Positions 1 through 6,350 of a stretch of DNA of 8,198 bases are shown here, piece by piece. The position numbers were made by a program, and so were the translations under genes. A model generated the notes under the pieces. It did no database searches, was not told where the DNA came from, and was given only the letters and a program-made list of their open reading frames with translations. Where the stretch lies: contig JAICQA010000111.1 of assembly GCA_025929595.1 (NCBI GenBank), forward strand, positions 1-8,198, read 5' to 3'. The DNA is from Xanthobacteraceae bacterium. Lineage in GTDB: Bacteria > Pseudomonadota > Alphaproteobacteria > Rhizobiales > Xanthobacteraceae. Position 1 is the first letter of the stretch. Each line of letters starts with the position of its first letter.

Positions 1-973
1 CATGTCCGCCTTCTGGATTCTCGCGGCCAACAGCTGGATGCACACGCCGGTCGGCTTCGAAATGCGCGACGGCATCGTTCAACCGACTGACTGGTTGCAG
101 ATCGTTTTCAACCCGAGTTTCCCCTATCGCTTCGCTCACATGCTGACGGCGGCTTATCTCACGACTTCTTTCGTCGTGCTGGCAGTCGGCGCCCGTTACC
201 TTGTCGCCGGCATACGGCCGGCTGAGGCCAAGACGATGCTGCGCATGGGCATCGGCTTCGCGGCCATCGTCGCGCCGTTGCAGCTCTTCATCGGCGACCA
301 GCACGGCCTCAACACGCTCGAGCACCAGCCGATCAAGATCGCGGCGATGGAAGCGCACTGGGACGGCAGCAAGCCCGGCGACTTTCATATCTTCGCCTGG
401 CCCGACGAGAAGAACGAGGCAAACCGTTTTGAAATTTCGATCCCACGCGGATCGTCGATCATCCTCACGCACGATCCGGACGGCCTCTTCCCCGGCCTGA
501 AAAGCGTCCCGCCGAGCGAGCGACCGTCGGTGCCAATCGTATTTTTTGCGTTCCGGATCATGCTTGCCGTCGGTTTCTTCATGATCGCGTCGTCATGGGT
601 CGGCGTATGGCTGTGGTGGCGCGGGAGGCTGTTCGCGGCGAACTGGTATATGCGGCCGATGGCCTACACATGGTGGATCGGTTTCGTCGCGGTGATTTCC
701 GGCTGGACGGTCACCGAGAGCGGCAGACAGCCTTGGCTCGTGCACCAGGTGATGCGAACGGCCGAAGGCGTTTCTCCGGTGCCGGGAGGGAGCGTCGCGA
801 CGACACTGGCGATGTTCGTGATCGTCTACGGCATCATCTTCTCGATGGGCATCTATTACATCAACCGGCTAATCGCAAAGGGGCCGCCGCCGGAAGACAC
901 CGTGCCCGAGCACGGCCTGCCGAACCGGCCGCTGTCCGGAGCGCATAGCGCCGGGCGGCAGGCACTCAACTGA
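1..973 (+). CDS. cydA: Cytochrome bd-type quinol oxidase subunit I, CIO subgroup (5' truncated by window edge)
   Basis: Subunit I of a membrane-bound bd-type terminal oxidase, which oxidises quinol and reduces O2 to water without pumping protons. The frame is already open at the left edge (first full codon at base 2), so roughly the first third is missing. Numbered from that Met, visible family residues are His46 in FAHMLTAAY (equivalent of E. coli heme b558 ligand H186), Lys112 and Glu117 of the Q-loop (K252/E257), Arg185 and Met187 in FRIM (R391/M393), and Glu239 in ESGRQPW (E445 and the GRQPW signature). About 34 residues separate the Q-loop ILTHD from FRIM, against about 100 in E. coli CydA. 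This is the short Q-loop of cyanide-insensitive oxidases, so the name cioA would also fit. Several membrane helices are evident. The stop lies 16 bases before cydB, so the two are surely co-transcribed. The Met at base 2 is internal, not a start. Confidence 0.96.
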   Translation, partial: MSAFWILAANSWMHTPVGFEMRDGIVQPTDWLQIVFNPSFPYRFAHMLTAAYLTTSFVVLAVGARYLVAGIRPAEAKTMLRMGIGFAAIVAPLQLFIGDQHGLNTLEHQPIKIAAMEAHWDGSKPGDFHIFAWPDEKNEANRFEISIPRGSSIILTHDPDGLFPGLKSVPPSERPSVPIVFFAFRIMLAVGFFMIASSWVGVWLWWRGRLFAANWYMRPMAYTWWIGFVAVISGWTVTESGRQPWLVHQVMRTAEGVSPVPGGSVATTLAMFVIVYGIIFSMGIYYINRLIAKGPPPEDTVPEHGLPNRPLSGAHSAGRQALN

Positions 974-979
974 CGGCAC

Positions 980-984
980 GGAGG
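980..984 (+). promoter_or_regulatory. Ribosome binding site of cydB
   Basis: A perfect GGAGG core lies 5 bases before the cydB ATG at 990, within the 16-base spacer after the cydA stop. It fixes the cydB start and gives this subunit its own initiation signal rather than relying only on coupling to cydA. Confidence 0.8.
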
Positions 985-989
985 ACGCC

Positions 990-1994
990 ATGGAATGGTA
1001 TCTCCCGCTGATCTGGGCCGCGCTGATAGGCGCCGCCGTGGCGATGTACGTCATCCTCGACGGCTTCGACCTTGGCATCGGCATCCTGTTTCCGTTGGCG
1101 AAACGCGAGGCCGAGCGCGACCAGATGATGAATTCGGTGGCGCCGTTCTGGGACGGCAACGAGACCTGGCTCGTGCTCGGCGGCGGCGGACTGCTCGCGG
1201 CCTTTCCGCTCGCCTACGCCGTCATCATGCCGGCGGTCTACCTGCCGATTATTCTCATGCTGCTCGCGTTGATCTTCCGCGGCGTCGCGTTCGAATTCCG
1301 CTGGGTCGCGCGCTCTTCGAAGGTCTGGTGGAACATCGCATTCGCCGGCGGATCGCTCGTCGCCGCATTCTCGCAAGGATTGGTCCTCGGCGGACTGCTG
1401 CAAGGCATCGAAGTGCAAGACCGCCAGTATGCGGGCGGACCATTCGACTGGCTCACCCCTTTCTCGATCCTCTGCGGCGTCGGGGTGGTCGCCGGTTACG
1501 GCCTTCTCGGTGCGACGTGGCTGGTGCTGCGCACCGAGGGCGTGGTCGCGGACCGCTCGCGCGAGCAGGCGAAATGGCTGCTGCTCGCGGTGCTGGTGGC
1601 GATGGGGATTGTGAGCCTGTGGACACCACTTCTGATCGAACGCATCGCGGAGCGCTGGTTCACGTTGCCGAATTTCTTTTATCTCGCGCCCGTTCCGATT
1701 GTGACCGCGTTGCTCGCCTTCATGGTCTGGAAATGGCTGAGCGACAAACGCGAACATGCGCCCTTCGTCGGCGCGATCGGCCTCTTCCTGCTCGGCTATC
1801 TCGGTCTCGTGATCTCGAATTTTCCGTATCTGGTGCCGCCGAGTTTGACGGTGTGGCAAACCGCGGCCGCGCCTTCGAGTCAGATCTTCATGCTGATCGG
1901 CACGATTTTCCTGCTGCCGATCATTCTCGGTTACACGGTTTTCGTCTATTGGCTGTTCTGGGGCAAAATCAGAGAGGGTGAGGGCTATCACTAG
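990..1994 (+). CDS. cydB: Cytochrome bd-type quinol oxidase subunit II
   Basis: Integral membrane partner of CydA in the bd-type oxidase. The 334-residue protein is complete and slightly shorter than E. coli CydB (379), as is common for the CIO type. Family signatures near the N terminus are DGFDLGIG (residues 24-31, acidic residues D24 and D27) and NSVAPFWDGNETWL (48-61, D55 and E58), followed by the glycine run LGGGGLLAAFP. About eight to nine hydrophobic helices follow. The ATG at 990 has a GGAGG five bases upstream. The gene ends 3 bp from the stop codon of the convergent glycosyltransferase gene. No small cydX-like reading frame can fit directly downstream, and no cydDC exporter genes are in view. 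A 5-bp perfect stem (GGCTA/TAGCC, 1983-1996) spans the stop codon but has no T-run, so it is not a convincing terminator. Confidence 0.97.
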   Translation: MEWYLPLIWAALIGAAVAMYVILDGFDLGIGILFPLAKREAERDQMMNSVAPFWDGNETWLVLGGGGLLAAFPLAYAVIMPAVYLPIILMLLALIFRGVAFEFRWVARSSKVWWNIAFAGGSLVAAFSQGLVLGGLLQGIEVQDRQYAGGPFDWLTPFSILCGVGVVAGYGLLGATWLVLRTEGVVADRSREQAKWLLLAVLVAMGIVSLWTPLLIERIAERWFTLPNFFYLAPVPIVTALLAFMVWKWLSDKREHAPFVGAIGLFLLGYLGLVISNFPYLVPPSLTVWQTAAAPSSQIFMLIGTIFLLPIILGYTVFVYWLFWGKIREGEGYH

Positions 1995-1997
1995 CCG

Positions 1998-3536
1998 CTA
2001 TTGCTTCGGCGGGACGATGGCCCAGCCGAGGCGGATGAAATCGAGATTGCCCGGCCGCATCCAGTTCAGCGTCAGCGGCGATTCGGGCACGAGTGGCGGA
2101 AGGTTTTGGGCGAGCGCCGCAGGCGGCGCGCCGTCGGCACCGCGGATATTCCAGATCACGATTCCGCCTTCCGTCTCGATCTTCTCGCGGCTCGCCCAGG
2201 GCGACTGCGCCGGATCGGCGTCGATGAAAATGTGCGGACGATCGCGGCTCGCCAGGGCAATCGCGCTCGCCTGCCATTCACTGCCGACCACATACTCCAG
2301 CGGACGTCCGGTGCGCGTGCGATAGACGTCGGTCATGTAGCGTGCCGCCGGCTGTGCCGGCCAATTGGTCGTGCGGCCCGCCGCGCTGAAATAGGGCGAG
2401 GCAAAAGCCGTCGCCAATTCCAGGACCGGCGGAAGAAACATGAGCGTCAATGCAGCAACCGCCACCATGCGCTGGCGATGGACGCGCAACGCGTCGCTCG
2501 CGAGCACGATGGCCAGCAGGCCCGAATAAAGAACCAGTGGGGCGGCGGCGCTCGCCGCAAAATGCAGCCCGAGCACAACGGCAAAGACGACGGCAAGGAT
2601 TGGCGGCCCGAGGGCCAACGCCGTCGCTAAAAGTTTGCCGAACGGATGCAGCGGCGGGCGCATGAAGACCGGGGCGATGTCACCGTCCTGCGCGAGATAA
2701 CGCGATGCAAGTCCGACCAGCAGCAGCAAGCCGATATGGCCGAGGATGACCGTGATGCCCATCGAAACCGGCTCACCGCGCGCGATGTTCCGGCCGGGGA
2801 TGTCCAGCAACTGCGTCACACCGGCGAAGTCGTGATGCTGCAGCCAGATCATGCGCGGCGTCAGCAGCAATGTGAACAGGAAAAGACCCGACACGGCAAA
2901 AATCTGATCGCGGTTCTCGACGAGCGATGCACGTCCCGCCGGCGTAGCGGCCGTCAGGACAAGGAGTGTGGCGAGCACAAAGAACCCCTGCACGCCCGCA
3001 TACGCAAAAAGCCCGCAGGTAATACCAAGCACGACCCACGCGAAGCGGTTGCGCTCGATCACGGCAAACCACCATGAAAGGACCGCGAGCGCCACCAGCG
3101 GCATCTGCACGATGTCGGAGTCGAACGAGCCGACCGGAAACGCGACCGGATGCACGCCGACCATGAGGAATACGGCGATCGCACCATGGCGGTCGCCTGC
3201 GATGCGGCGCGCGAGCAAATAGAGGAGCCAGCCGGTCAGCGCGATCGTGAAAGGCCCGAGCGCGTACACCGAGAGCAAACCGCCGGCCCGGAATGTCAAC
3301 TCAAGCAACCACGGCGCAAGCGGCGGCGTGTTCATGTACCCGAACTGCCATTCGCGGCCGAGCGCGGCGGCGACCGCGAGTTTCGGGTCTGCGGTCGGAT
3401 TGGCAAGCCAGGCGACCAGCGTCCACATCGCGGCGTGAACGATCAGCAGCAGTCCGACAAAAAAAGCCGGACGCGCGCGAAGGCCCTCGACGTAGATCGA
3501 GACTTCGAGCGGACTGGTGAAAGCCTGTGCGCGCAT
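1998..3536 (-). CDS. Membrane glycosyltransferase, GT39/ArnT-like (RgtA/B/C/D-type)
   Basis: A 512-residue polytopic membrane protein resembling GT39-type (PMT/ArnT) glycosyltransferases, which transfer sugars from polyprenyl-phosphate donors on the periplasmic face; the substrate cannot be told. A first helix at about 24-46 leads into an external loop with D50 and the family-like WQFGYMNTPPLAPWL (63-77). GSFDSDIVQMPL (136-147) corresponds to the usual FNxN region. Further helices run to about residue 379, then comes a soluble C-terminal domain of about 130 residues containing VGSEWQASAIAL and SPWASREK, also typical of the family. The start at 3536 is chosen because its ATG overlaps the rnhB stop by one base (TGATG), implying translational coupling. 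The frame stays open further upstream to 3962, but that part is arginine-rich and antiparallel to nothing useful: it is rnhB read in another frame. The usual Asp-Glu pair of the first loop is not obvious here; only D50 is clear. Confidence 0.83.
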   Translation of the reverse strand: MRAQAFTSPLEVSIYVEGLRARPAFFVGLLLIVHAAMWTLVAWLANPTADPKLAVAAALGREWQFGYMNTPPLAPWLLELTFRAGGLLSVYALGPFTIALTGWLLYLLARRIAGDRHGAIAVFLMVGVHPVAFPVGSFDSDIVQMPLVALAVLSWWFAVIERNRFAWVVLGITCGLFAYAGVQGFFVLATLLVLTAATPAGRASLVENRDQIFAVSGLFLFTLLLTPRMIWLQHHDFAGVTQLLDIPGRNIARGEPVSMGITVILGHIGLLLLVGLASRYLAQDGDIAPVFMRPPLHPFGKLLATALALGPPILAVVFAVVLGLHFAASAAAPLVLYSGLLAIVLASDALRVHRQRMVAVAALTLMFLPPVLELATAFASPYFSAAGRTTNWPAQPAARYMTDVYRTRTGRPLEYVVGSEWQASAIALASRDRPHIFIDADPAQSPWASREKIETEGGIVIWNIRGADGAPPAALAQNLPPLVPESPLTLNWMRPGNLDFIRLGWAIVPPKQ

Positions 3537-4177
3537 CACTCTTTCGCGGCGATTGTCATGCGCACCGAGATCACCGGCGCAAAGCTCGCGCGATGATGTG
3601 GCGTGGCGCCATGCCGGCGCAGCGCGTCGCCATGCATTTCGGTGCCATACCCCTTGTGGCGCTCGAAGCCGTAGTCGGGGAAGGCCACGCCGAGCTGGCA
3701 CATCAAGCGGTCGCGCGTGACCTTCGCGACGATCGACGCTGCGGCAACCGAGGAGACGAGTGCGTCGCCGTCGACCAGCGCTTCGACCAGATAGTCGTCC
3801 GAGAGCGGCGGCCGATGCGGGCCGTCTACATATACGAGGCGCGGCGTACGCGGCAGCGCGCAGACGGCGCGAGCGAGCGCCCACAGACTCGCGCGCAGGA
3901 TATTGTCGCGGTCGATCCGCGCGGGCGGCGCCATGGCGACGGCGACTTCGGCGCAGGCGCAAATCTCCTCGAACAATTCCTCGCGCCGTTCGGGCTCAAG
4001 AACTTTTGAGTCGTTCAACCCCTTCGGGACGCAGTTGGGGTCGAGAATGACGGCGGCGGCCACCACCGGCCCCGCCCACGGACCCCTGCCCGCCTCGTCG
4101 CACCCTGCGACAGGCGCATGGCCCATGCGATAGGCGCGCGCTTCGCGGCGGAAGGACGGTCTACGACTCGGCGGCAT
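3536..4177 (-). CDS. rnhB: Ribonuclease HII
   Basis: Type 2 RNase H, a cytoplasmic endonuclease that cuts the RNA strand of RNA-DNA hybrids and nicks at ribonucleotides misincorporated in DNA. The 213-residue protein shows the family motifs in order: GCDEAGRGPWAGPV (25-38, catalytic D27 and E28), LNDSK (54-58), VYVDG (115-119, catalytic D118), SIVAKVTRD (148-156, catalytic D156), and FPDYGFERHKGYGT (166-179) with a histidine-bearing tail. Length is normal. The first Met (4177) has no clear Shine-Dalgarno. Met18 at 4126 is an alternative that would still keep the whole catalytic core, so the N terminus is uncertain by 17 basic residues. It is the first gene of a two-gene unit with the glycosyltransferase, and is divergent from the zinc-peptidase gene across a 143-bp spacer. 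Confidence 0.97.
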   Translation of the reverse strand: MPPSRRPSFRREARAYRMGHAPVAGCDEAGRGPWAGPVVAAAVILDPNCVPKGLNDSKVLEPERREELFEEICACAEVAVAMAPPARIDRDNILRASLWALARAVCALPRTPRLVYVDGPHRPPLSDDYLVEALVDGDALVSSVAAASIVAKVTRDRLMCQLGVAFPDYGFERHKGYGTEMHGDALRRHGATPHHRASFAPVISVRMTIAAKE

Positions 4178-4320
4178 GGCTGCAATTTAGCGGAATTTGG
4201 ACGGATTGGCCGGAACGGATCGGCCGCCCATGACTTACACCGCCGGCCGATTGCTGCAACCCCACAGGCGCGCCACAATCCGGGCGAAAGTGGCGGGTGC
4301 GGCGCCTGCGGAGGTTCAAG
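4178..4320. promoter_or_regulatory. Divergent intergenic region between rnhB and the zinc-peptidase gene
   Basis: This 143-bp spacer must carry the promoters of both divergent units, but I see no convincing -35/-10 pair. It holds two near-identical 12-mers spaced 14 bases apart, CGGATTGGCCGG (4203-4214) and CGGATCGGCCGC (4217-4228), and a related inverted copy, CGCCGGCCGATT (4241-4252). The first two also give a short hairpin (GGCCG 4208-4212 with CGGCC 4221-4225). The cluster could be an operator, or chance in GC-rich DNA. Confidence 0.4.
4310..4314 (+). promoter_or_regulatory. Ribosome binding site that fixes the zinc-peptidase start
   Basis: GGAGG sits 6 bases before the ATG at 4321. An in-frame GTG at 4297 would add eight residues, but it lies upstream of this site and has no comparable signal of its own, so the ATG at 4321 is preferred. 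Confidence 0.8.
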
Positions 4321-5250
4321 ATGCGGTGGGACGATTTTCGTCGAAGCGAAAATGTCGAGGATCGCCGCGGCGACGGCGGCAGGGGCGGCGGATTCCGTTT
4401 CCCCCTTCCCGGCGGGCGGCGCGCCGGCGGCGGCGGGCTCGGCCTCGGCGGCCTGATTATTGTCGGCCTGATCGCCTGGGCGCTCGGCATCAATCCGCTG
4501 GTGCTGATCGGCGGCCTTGAACAAATCCAGGGCCCCGGCATGGAGCAAACGCAGGCGCCGTCGCGTCCCGGCAAGGCCGGCGCGCCGGATGACAAACTCG
4601 GACAGTTCGTATCGGCCGTGCTCGGCTCGACCGAAGACCGCTGGAACGAGGTGTTTTCGCAGGCAGGTCAGCGCTATCGCGCGCCGCGGCTGGTGATGTT
4701 CTCGGGCGGCACGCGGTCTGCTTGCGGCATGGCGCAGTCGGCGATGGGACCGTTCTATTGTCCGCCCGAGCAGGCGGTCTATCTCGACACGTCGTTCTTC
4801 CAGGATTTGCAGCGCCGCTTCGGCGCCTGCCCGGTCGGCAGCAAGAGTTGCGAATTCTCGCAGGCCTATGTGATCGCGCATGAGATCGGCCATCACGTGC
4901 AGAACCTGCAAGGCATCCTGGAGAAAGTTCGCGAAGTGCAGTCGCGCATGGGCGAGCGCGAACGCAATGCGTTGCAGGTGCGCGTCGAACTGCAAGCGGA
5001 TTGCTACGCCGGCGTGTGGGCGAACAAGCAGCAGTCGCGTTCGACTTTCCTTGAGGAAGGCGACGTGGACGCGGCCCTGCAAACCGCGTCGGCGATCGGG
5101 GACGACATGATCCAGAAGAAGACGCAGGGCTATGTCGTGCCCGACGCCTTCACGCATGGCTCGGCCGCGCAGCGCAAGCGCTGGTTCATGAACGGCTTCA
5201 AAAGCGGATCGGTGCAGGCTTGCAACACGTTCTCGACGGAATCGCTCTGA
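4321..5250 (+). CDS. ypfJ: Membrane-anchored neutral zinc metallopeptidase, YpfJ family
   Basis: Predicted zinc metallopeptidase of the YpfJ/neutral zinc metallopeptidase family; its physiological substrate is unknown. The 309-residue protein begins MRWDDFRRSENVEDRRG, the conserved family N terminus. A Gly/Arg-rich stretch (17-43) and one membrane helix (about 44-64) follow, so the catalytic domain is probably periplasmic (type II anchor). The zinc site HEIGHH spans 187-192, with H187 and H191 as ligands and E188 as the general base. E223 in ELQADCYAG is the likely third ligand. SACGMAQSAMGPFYCPP (C135, C147) matches E. coli YpfJ, while a short insert just before the zinc site carries two more cysteines (C170, C177) that could form a disulfide. 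The start follows from GGAGG at 4310-4314. It leads a four-gene co-oriented run; the next gene begins 7 bases later. Confidence 0.93.
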   Translation: MRWDDFRRSENVEDRRGDGGRGGGFRFPLPGGRRAGGGGLGLGGLIIVGLIAWALGINPLVLIGGLEQIQGPGMEQTQAPSRPGKAGAPDDKLGQFVSAVLGSTEDRWNEVFSQAGQRYRAPRLVMFSGGTRSACGMAQSAMGPFYCPPEQAVYLDTSFFQDLQRRFGACPVGSKSCEFSQAYVIAHEIGHHVQNLQGILEKVREVQSRMGERERNALQVRVELQADCYAGVWANKQQSRSTFLEEGDVDAALQTASAIGDDMIQKKTQGYVVPDAFTHGSAAQRKRWFMNGFKSGSVQACNTFSTESL

Positions 5251-5257
5251 CGCGCCC

Positions 5258-5740
5258 ATGATCGTCCGGCCGTCGGAAGATCGCGACGTCGAGGCGATCT
5301 GGCGAATTCTCGAACCCATCATTCGCGCCGGCGAGACCTATACGCTGCCCAGCGACATGAACCGTGACGCCGCGCTCGCCCACTGGCGCGCACCGGCACA
5401 TGAAGTCTTCGTTGCCGAAGAGGAAGGCACCGTCGTCGGCACTTACTATCTCCGCACCAACCAGATGGGCGGCGGATCGCATGTGGCGAATTGCGGCTAC
5501 ATGACCGCGCAGGACGCCTCGGGCCGAGGTATCGCCCGGACGATGTGCCTGCATTCGCTGGAACGGGCGAAAGCACGCGGCTTTCGCGCCATGCAATTCA
5601 ATTTTGTCGTCTCGACCAACGAGCGCGCGGTGCGGCTCTGGCAATCGCTCGGCTTTGAGACCGCGGGCCGCCTGCCCGGCGCCTTCGCGCATCCCGAGCT
5701 GGGATTTGTCGACGCGCTCGTGATGTTTCGCGCGCTCTAA
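5258..5740 (+). CDS. GNAT family N-acetyltransferase
   Basis: A 160-residue single-domain GNAT enzyme, expected to use acetyl-CoA to acetylate an amine; substrate unknown. MIVRPSEDRDVEAIWRI is the typical GNAT strand 1/helix 1. The acetyl-CoA binding motif A lies at about 75-95 with SGRGIA at 88-93. The canonical first Q/R of Q/RxxGxG/A is Ser88 here, and the final position is Ala, which the family allows. Motif B is N121, then AVRLWQSLGF (124-133). The HVANCGYM and LPGAFAHPELGFVDALVM stretches recall the MPR1-like (azetidine-2-carboxylate) acetyltransferase group, which I offer only as a resemblance from memory. The gene starts 7 bases after the zinc-peptidase stop with a poor Shine-Dalgarno, so coupled translation is likely. 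Confidence 0.92.
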   Translation: MIVRPSEDRDVEAIWRILEPIIRAGETYTLPSDMNRDAALAHWRAPAHEVFVAEEEGTVVGTYYLRTNQMGGGSHVANCGYMTAQDASGRGIARTMCLHSLERAKARGFRAMQFNFVVSTNERAVRLWQSLGFETAGRLPGAFAHPELGFVDALVMFRAL

Positions 5741-5764
5741 CCGGTCTGGTATAGTGACCGGACC
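5741..5764. promoter_or_regulatory. Palindromic spacer directly abutting the moaB start
   Basis: The whole 24-base gap between the acetyltransferase stop and the moaB ATG is symmetric. CCGGTC (5741-5746) pairs exactly with GACCGG (5756-5761) around a 9-base loop. Alternatively GGTCTGG (5743-5749) pairs with CCGGACC (5758-5764) with one G-T wobble and a loop of 8. The loop includes TATAGT (5750-5755), which resembles a -10 box, but no good -35 is seen 17 bases upstream. It could be an operator, an initiation-region hairpin, or chance. Confidence 0.35.
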
Positions 5765-6322
5765 ATGCCCGGCATCGATCCGTCCCGCCACTTCGAGCCG
5801 CTTTCGATTGCCGTGCTGACGGTTTCAGACACGCGCGATGTCGCGGAAGACAAATCCGGCGCGCTGCTGATCGAGCGCATCGAAAAGGCGGGCCACAGGC
5901 TCGCCGCGCGCGCCATCGTGAAAGACGAAATCCGGAAAATCCGTGCGCAGGTGAAGGCCTGGATCAACGACAAGAAGATCGATGTCGTGATCACGACCGG
6001 CGGCACCGGATTTACGGGCCGCGACGTAACGCCGGAGGCGGTCGAACCGCTGTTTGAAAAGCGCATGGACGGTTTCGCGGCGATGTTTCTCTATGTCAGT
6101 GCGCCGAAGATCGGCCCCTCCGCGATCCAAACACGAGCCACTGCGGGCGTCGCCAATGCCACCTATATCTTCTGCGTGCCGGGCTCGCCCGGCGCATGCC
6201 GCGATGCATGGGACGAAATCCTCGTGCATCAGCTCGACCTGCGTTACCGGCCGTGCAACTTCGTAGAAATCATGCCGCGGCTCGATGAGCACCTGAAGCG
6301 GGGCAAGGCAAGGAAAGGCTGA
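5765..6322 (+). CDS. moaB: Molybdenum cofactor biosynthesis protein MoaB (MogA/MoaB family)
   Basis: A 185-residue soluble protein of the MoaB/MogA molybdopterin-binding family. MogA-type members adenylylate molybdopterin before molybdenum insertion; E. coli MoaB itself is dispensable, so the exact role here is open. Family marks are IAVLTVSDTR (15-24), VITTGGTGFTGRDVTPEA (75-92, the molybdopterin-binding loop with D87), GVANATYIFCVPGSPGACRDAW (128-149) and a C-terminal RPCNFVEIMPRLDEHLKRG that is usual in alphaproteobacterial MoaB. The 107-121 segment is less typical than the rest. The ATG at 5765 matches the expected N terminus (a short lead into FxPLxIAVLTVSD). It has no strong Shine-Dalgarno and sits on a palindromic spacer. 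No other molybdenum cofactor gene is in the window. Confidence 0.95.
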   Translation: MPGIDPSRHFEPLSIAVLTVSDTRDVAEDKSGALLIERIEKAGHRLAARAIVKDEIRKIRAQVKAWINDKKIDVVITTGGTGFTGRDVTPEAVEPLFEKRMDGFAAMFLYVSAPKIGPSAIQTRATAGVANATYIFCVPGSPGACRDAWDEILVHQLDLRYRPCNFVEIMPRLDEHLKRGKARKG

Positions 6323-6338
6323 ACGCTCCGCCGCCGAT

Positions 6339-6342
6339 GGAG
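6339..6342 (+). promoter_or_regulatory. Ribosome binding site supporting a GTG start for the NADH dehydrogenase gene
   Basis: GGAG lies 8 bases before the GTG at 6351. The nearest ATG upstream (6337) is out of frame with the protein, and no in-frame ATG precedes the FAD-binding motif, so GTG at 6351 is the best start. Confidence 0.6.
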
Positions 6343-6350
6343 CCAACGCT

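Noticed and set aside
966..1991. Long minus-strand open frame opposite cydB (341 codons)
   Set aside because: Composition is dominated by Arg, His, Gln, Asp and Glu, typical of antisense to a hydrophobic GC-rich gene. The plus strand carries an unmistakable cydB.
2001..2630. Plus-strand open frame inside the glycosyltransferase gene (209 codons)
   Set aside because: Arg/Gln-rich antisense shadow; the minus-strand frame has membrane helices and family motifs.
3537..3962. Upstream extension of the glycosyltransferase frame to a 654-residue protein
   Set aside because: The extra 142 residues are arginine- and alanine-rich with no family match, and coincide with the clear RNase HII coding sequence in another frame on the same strand. 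The one-base overlap start at 3536 is far better.
4297..4320. GTG at 4297 as start of the zinc peptidase
   Set aside because: The GGAGG at 4310-4314 is placed for the ATG at 4321, and MRWDDF is the family's usual N terminus.
4015..5322. Long minus-strand open frame opposite the zinc-peptidase gene (435 codons)
   Set aside because: It overlaps rnhB, the divergent spacer, the whole peptidase gene and the start of the acetyltransferase gene, and shows no recognisable domain.
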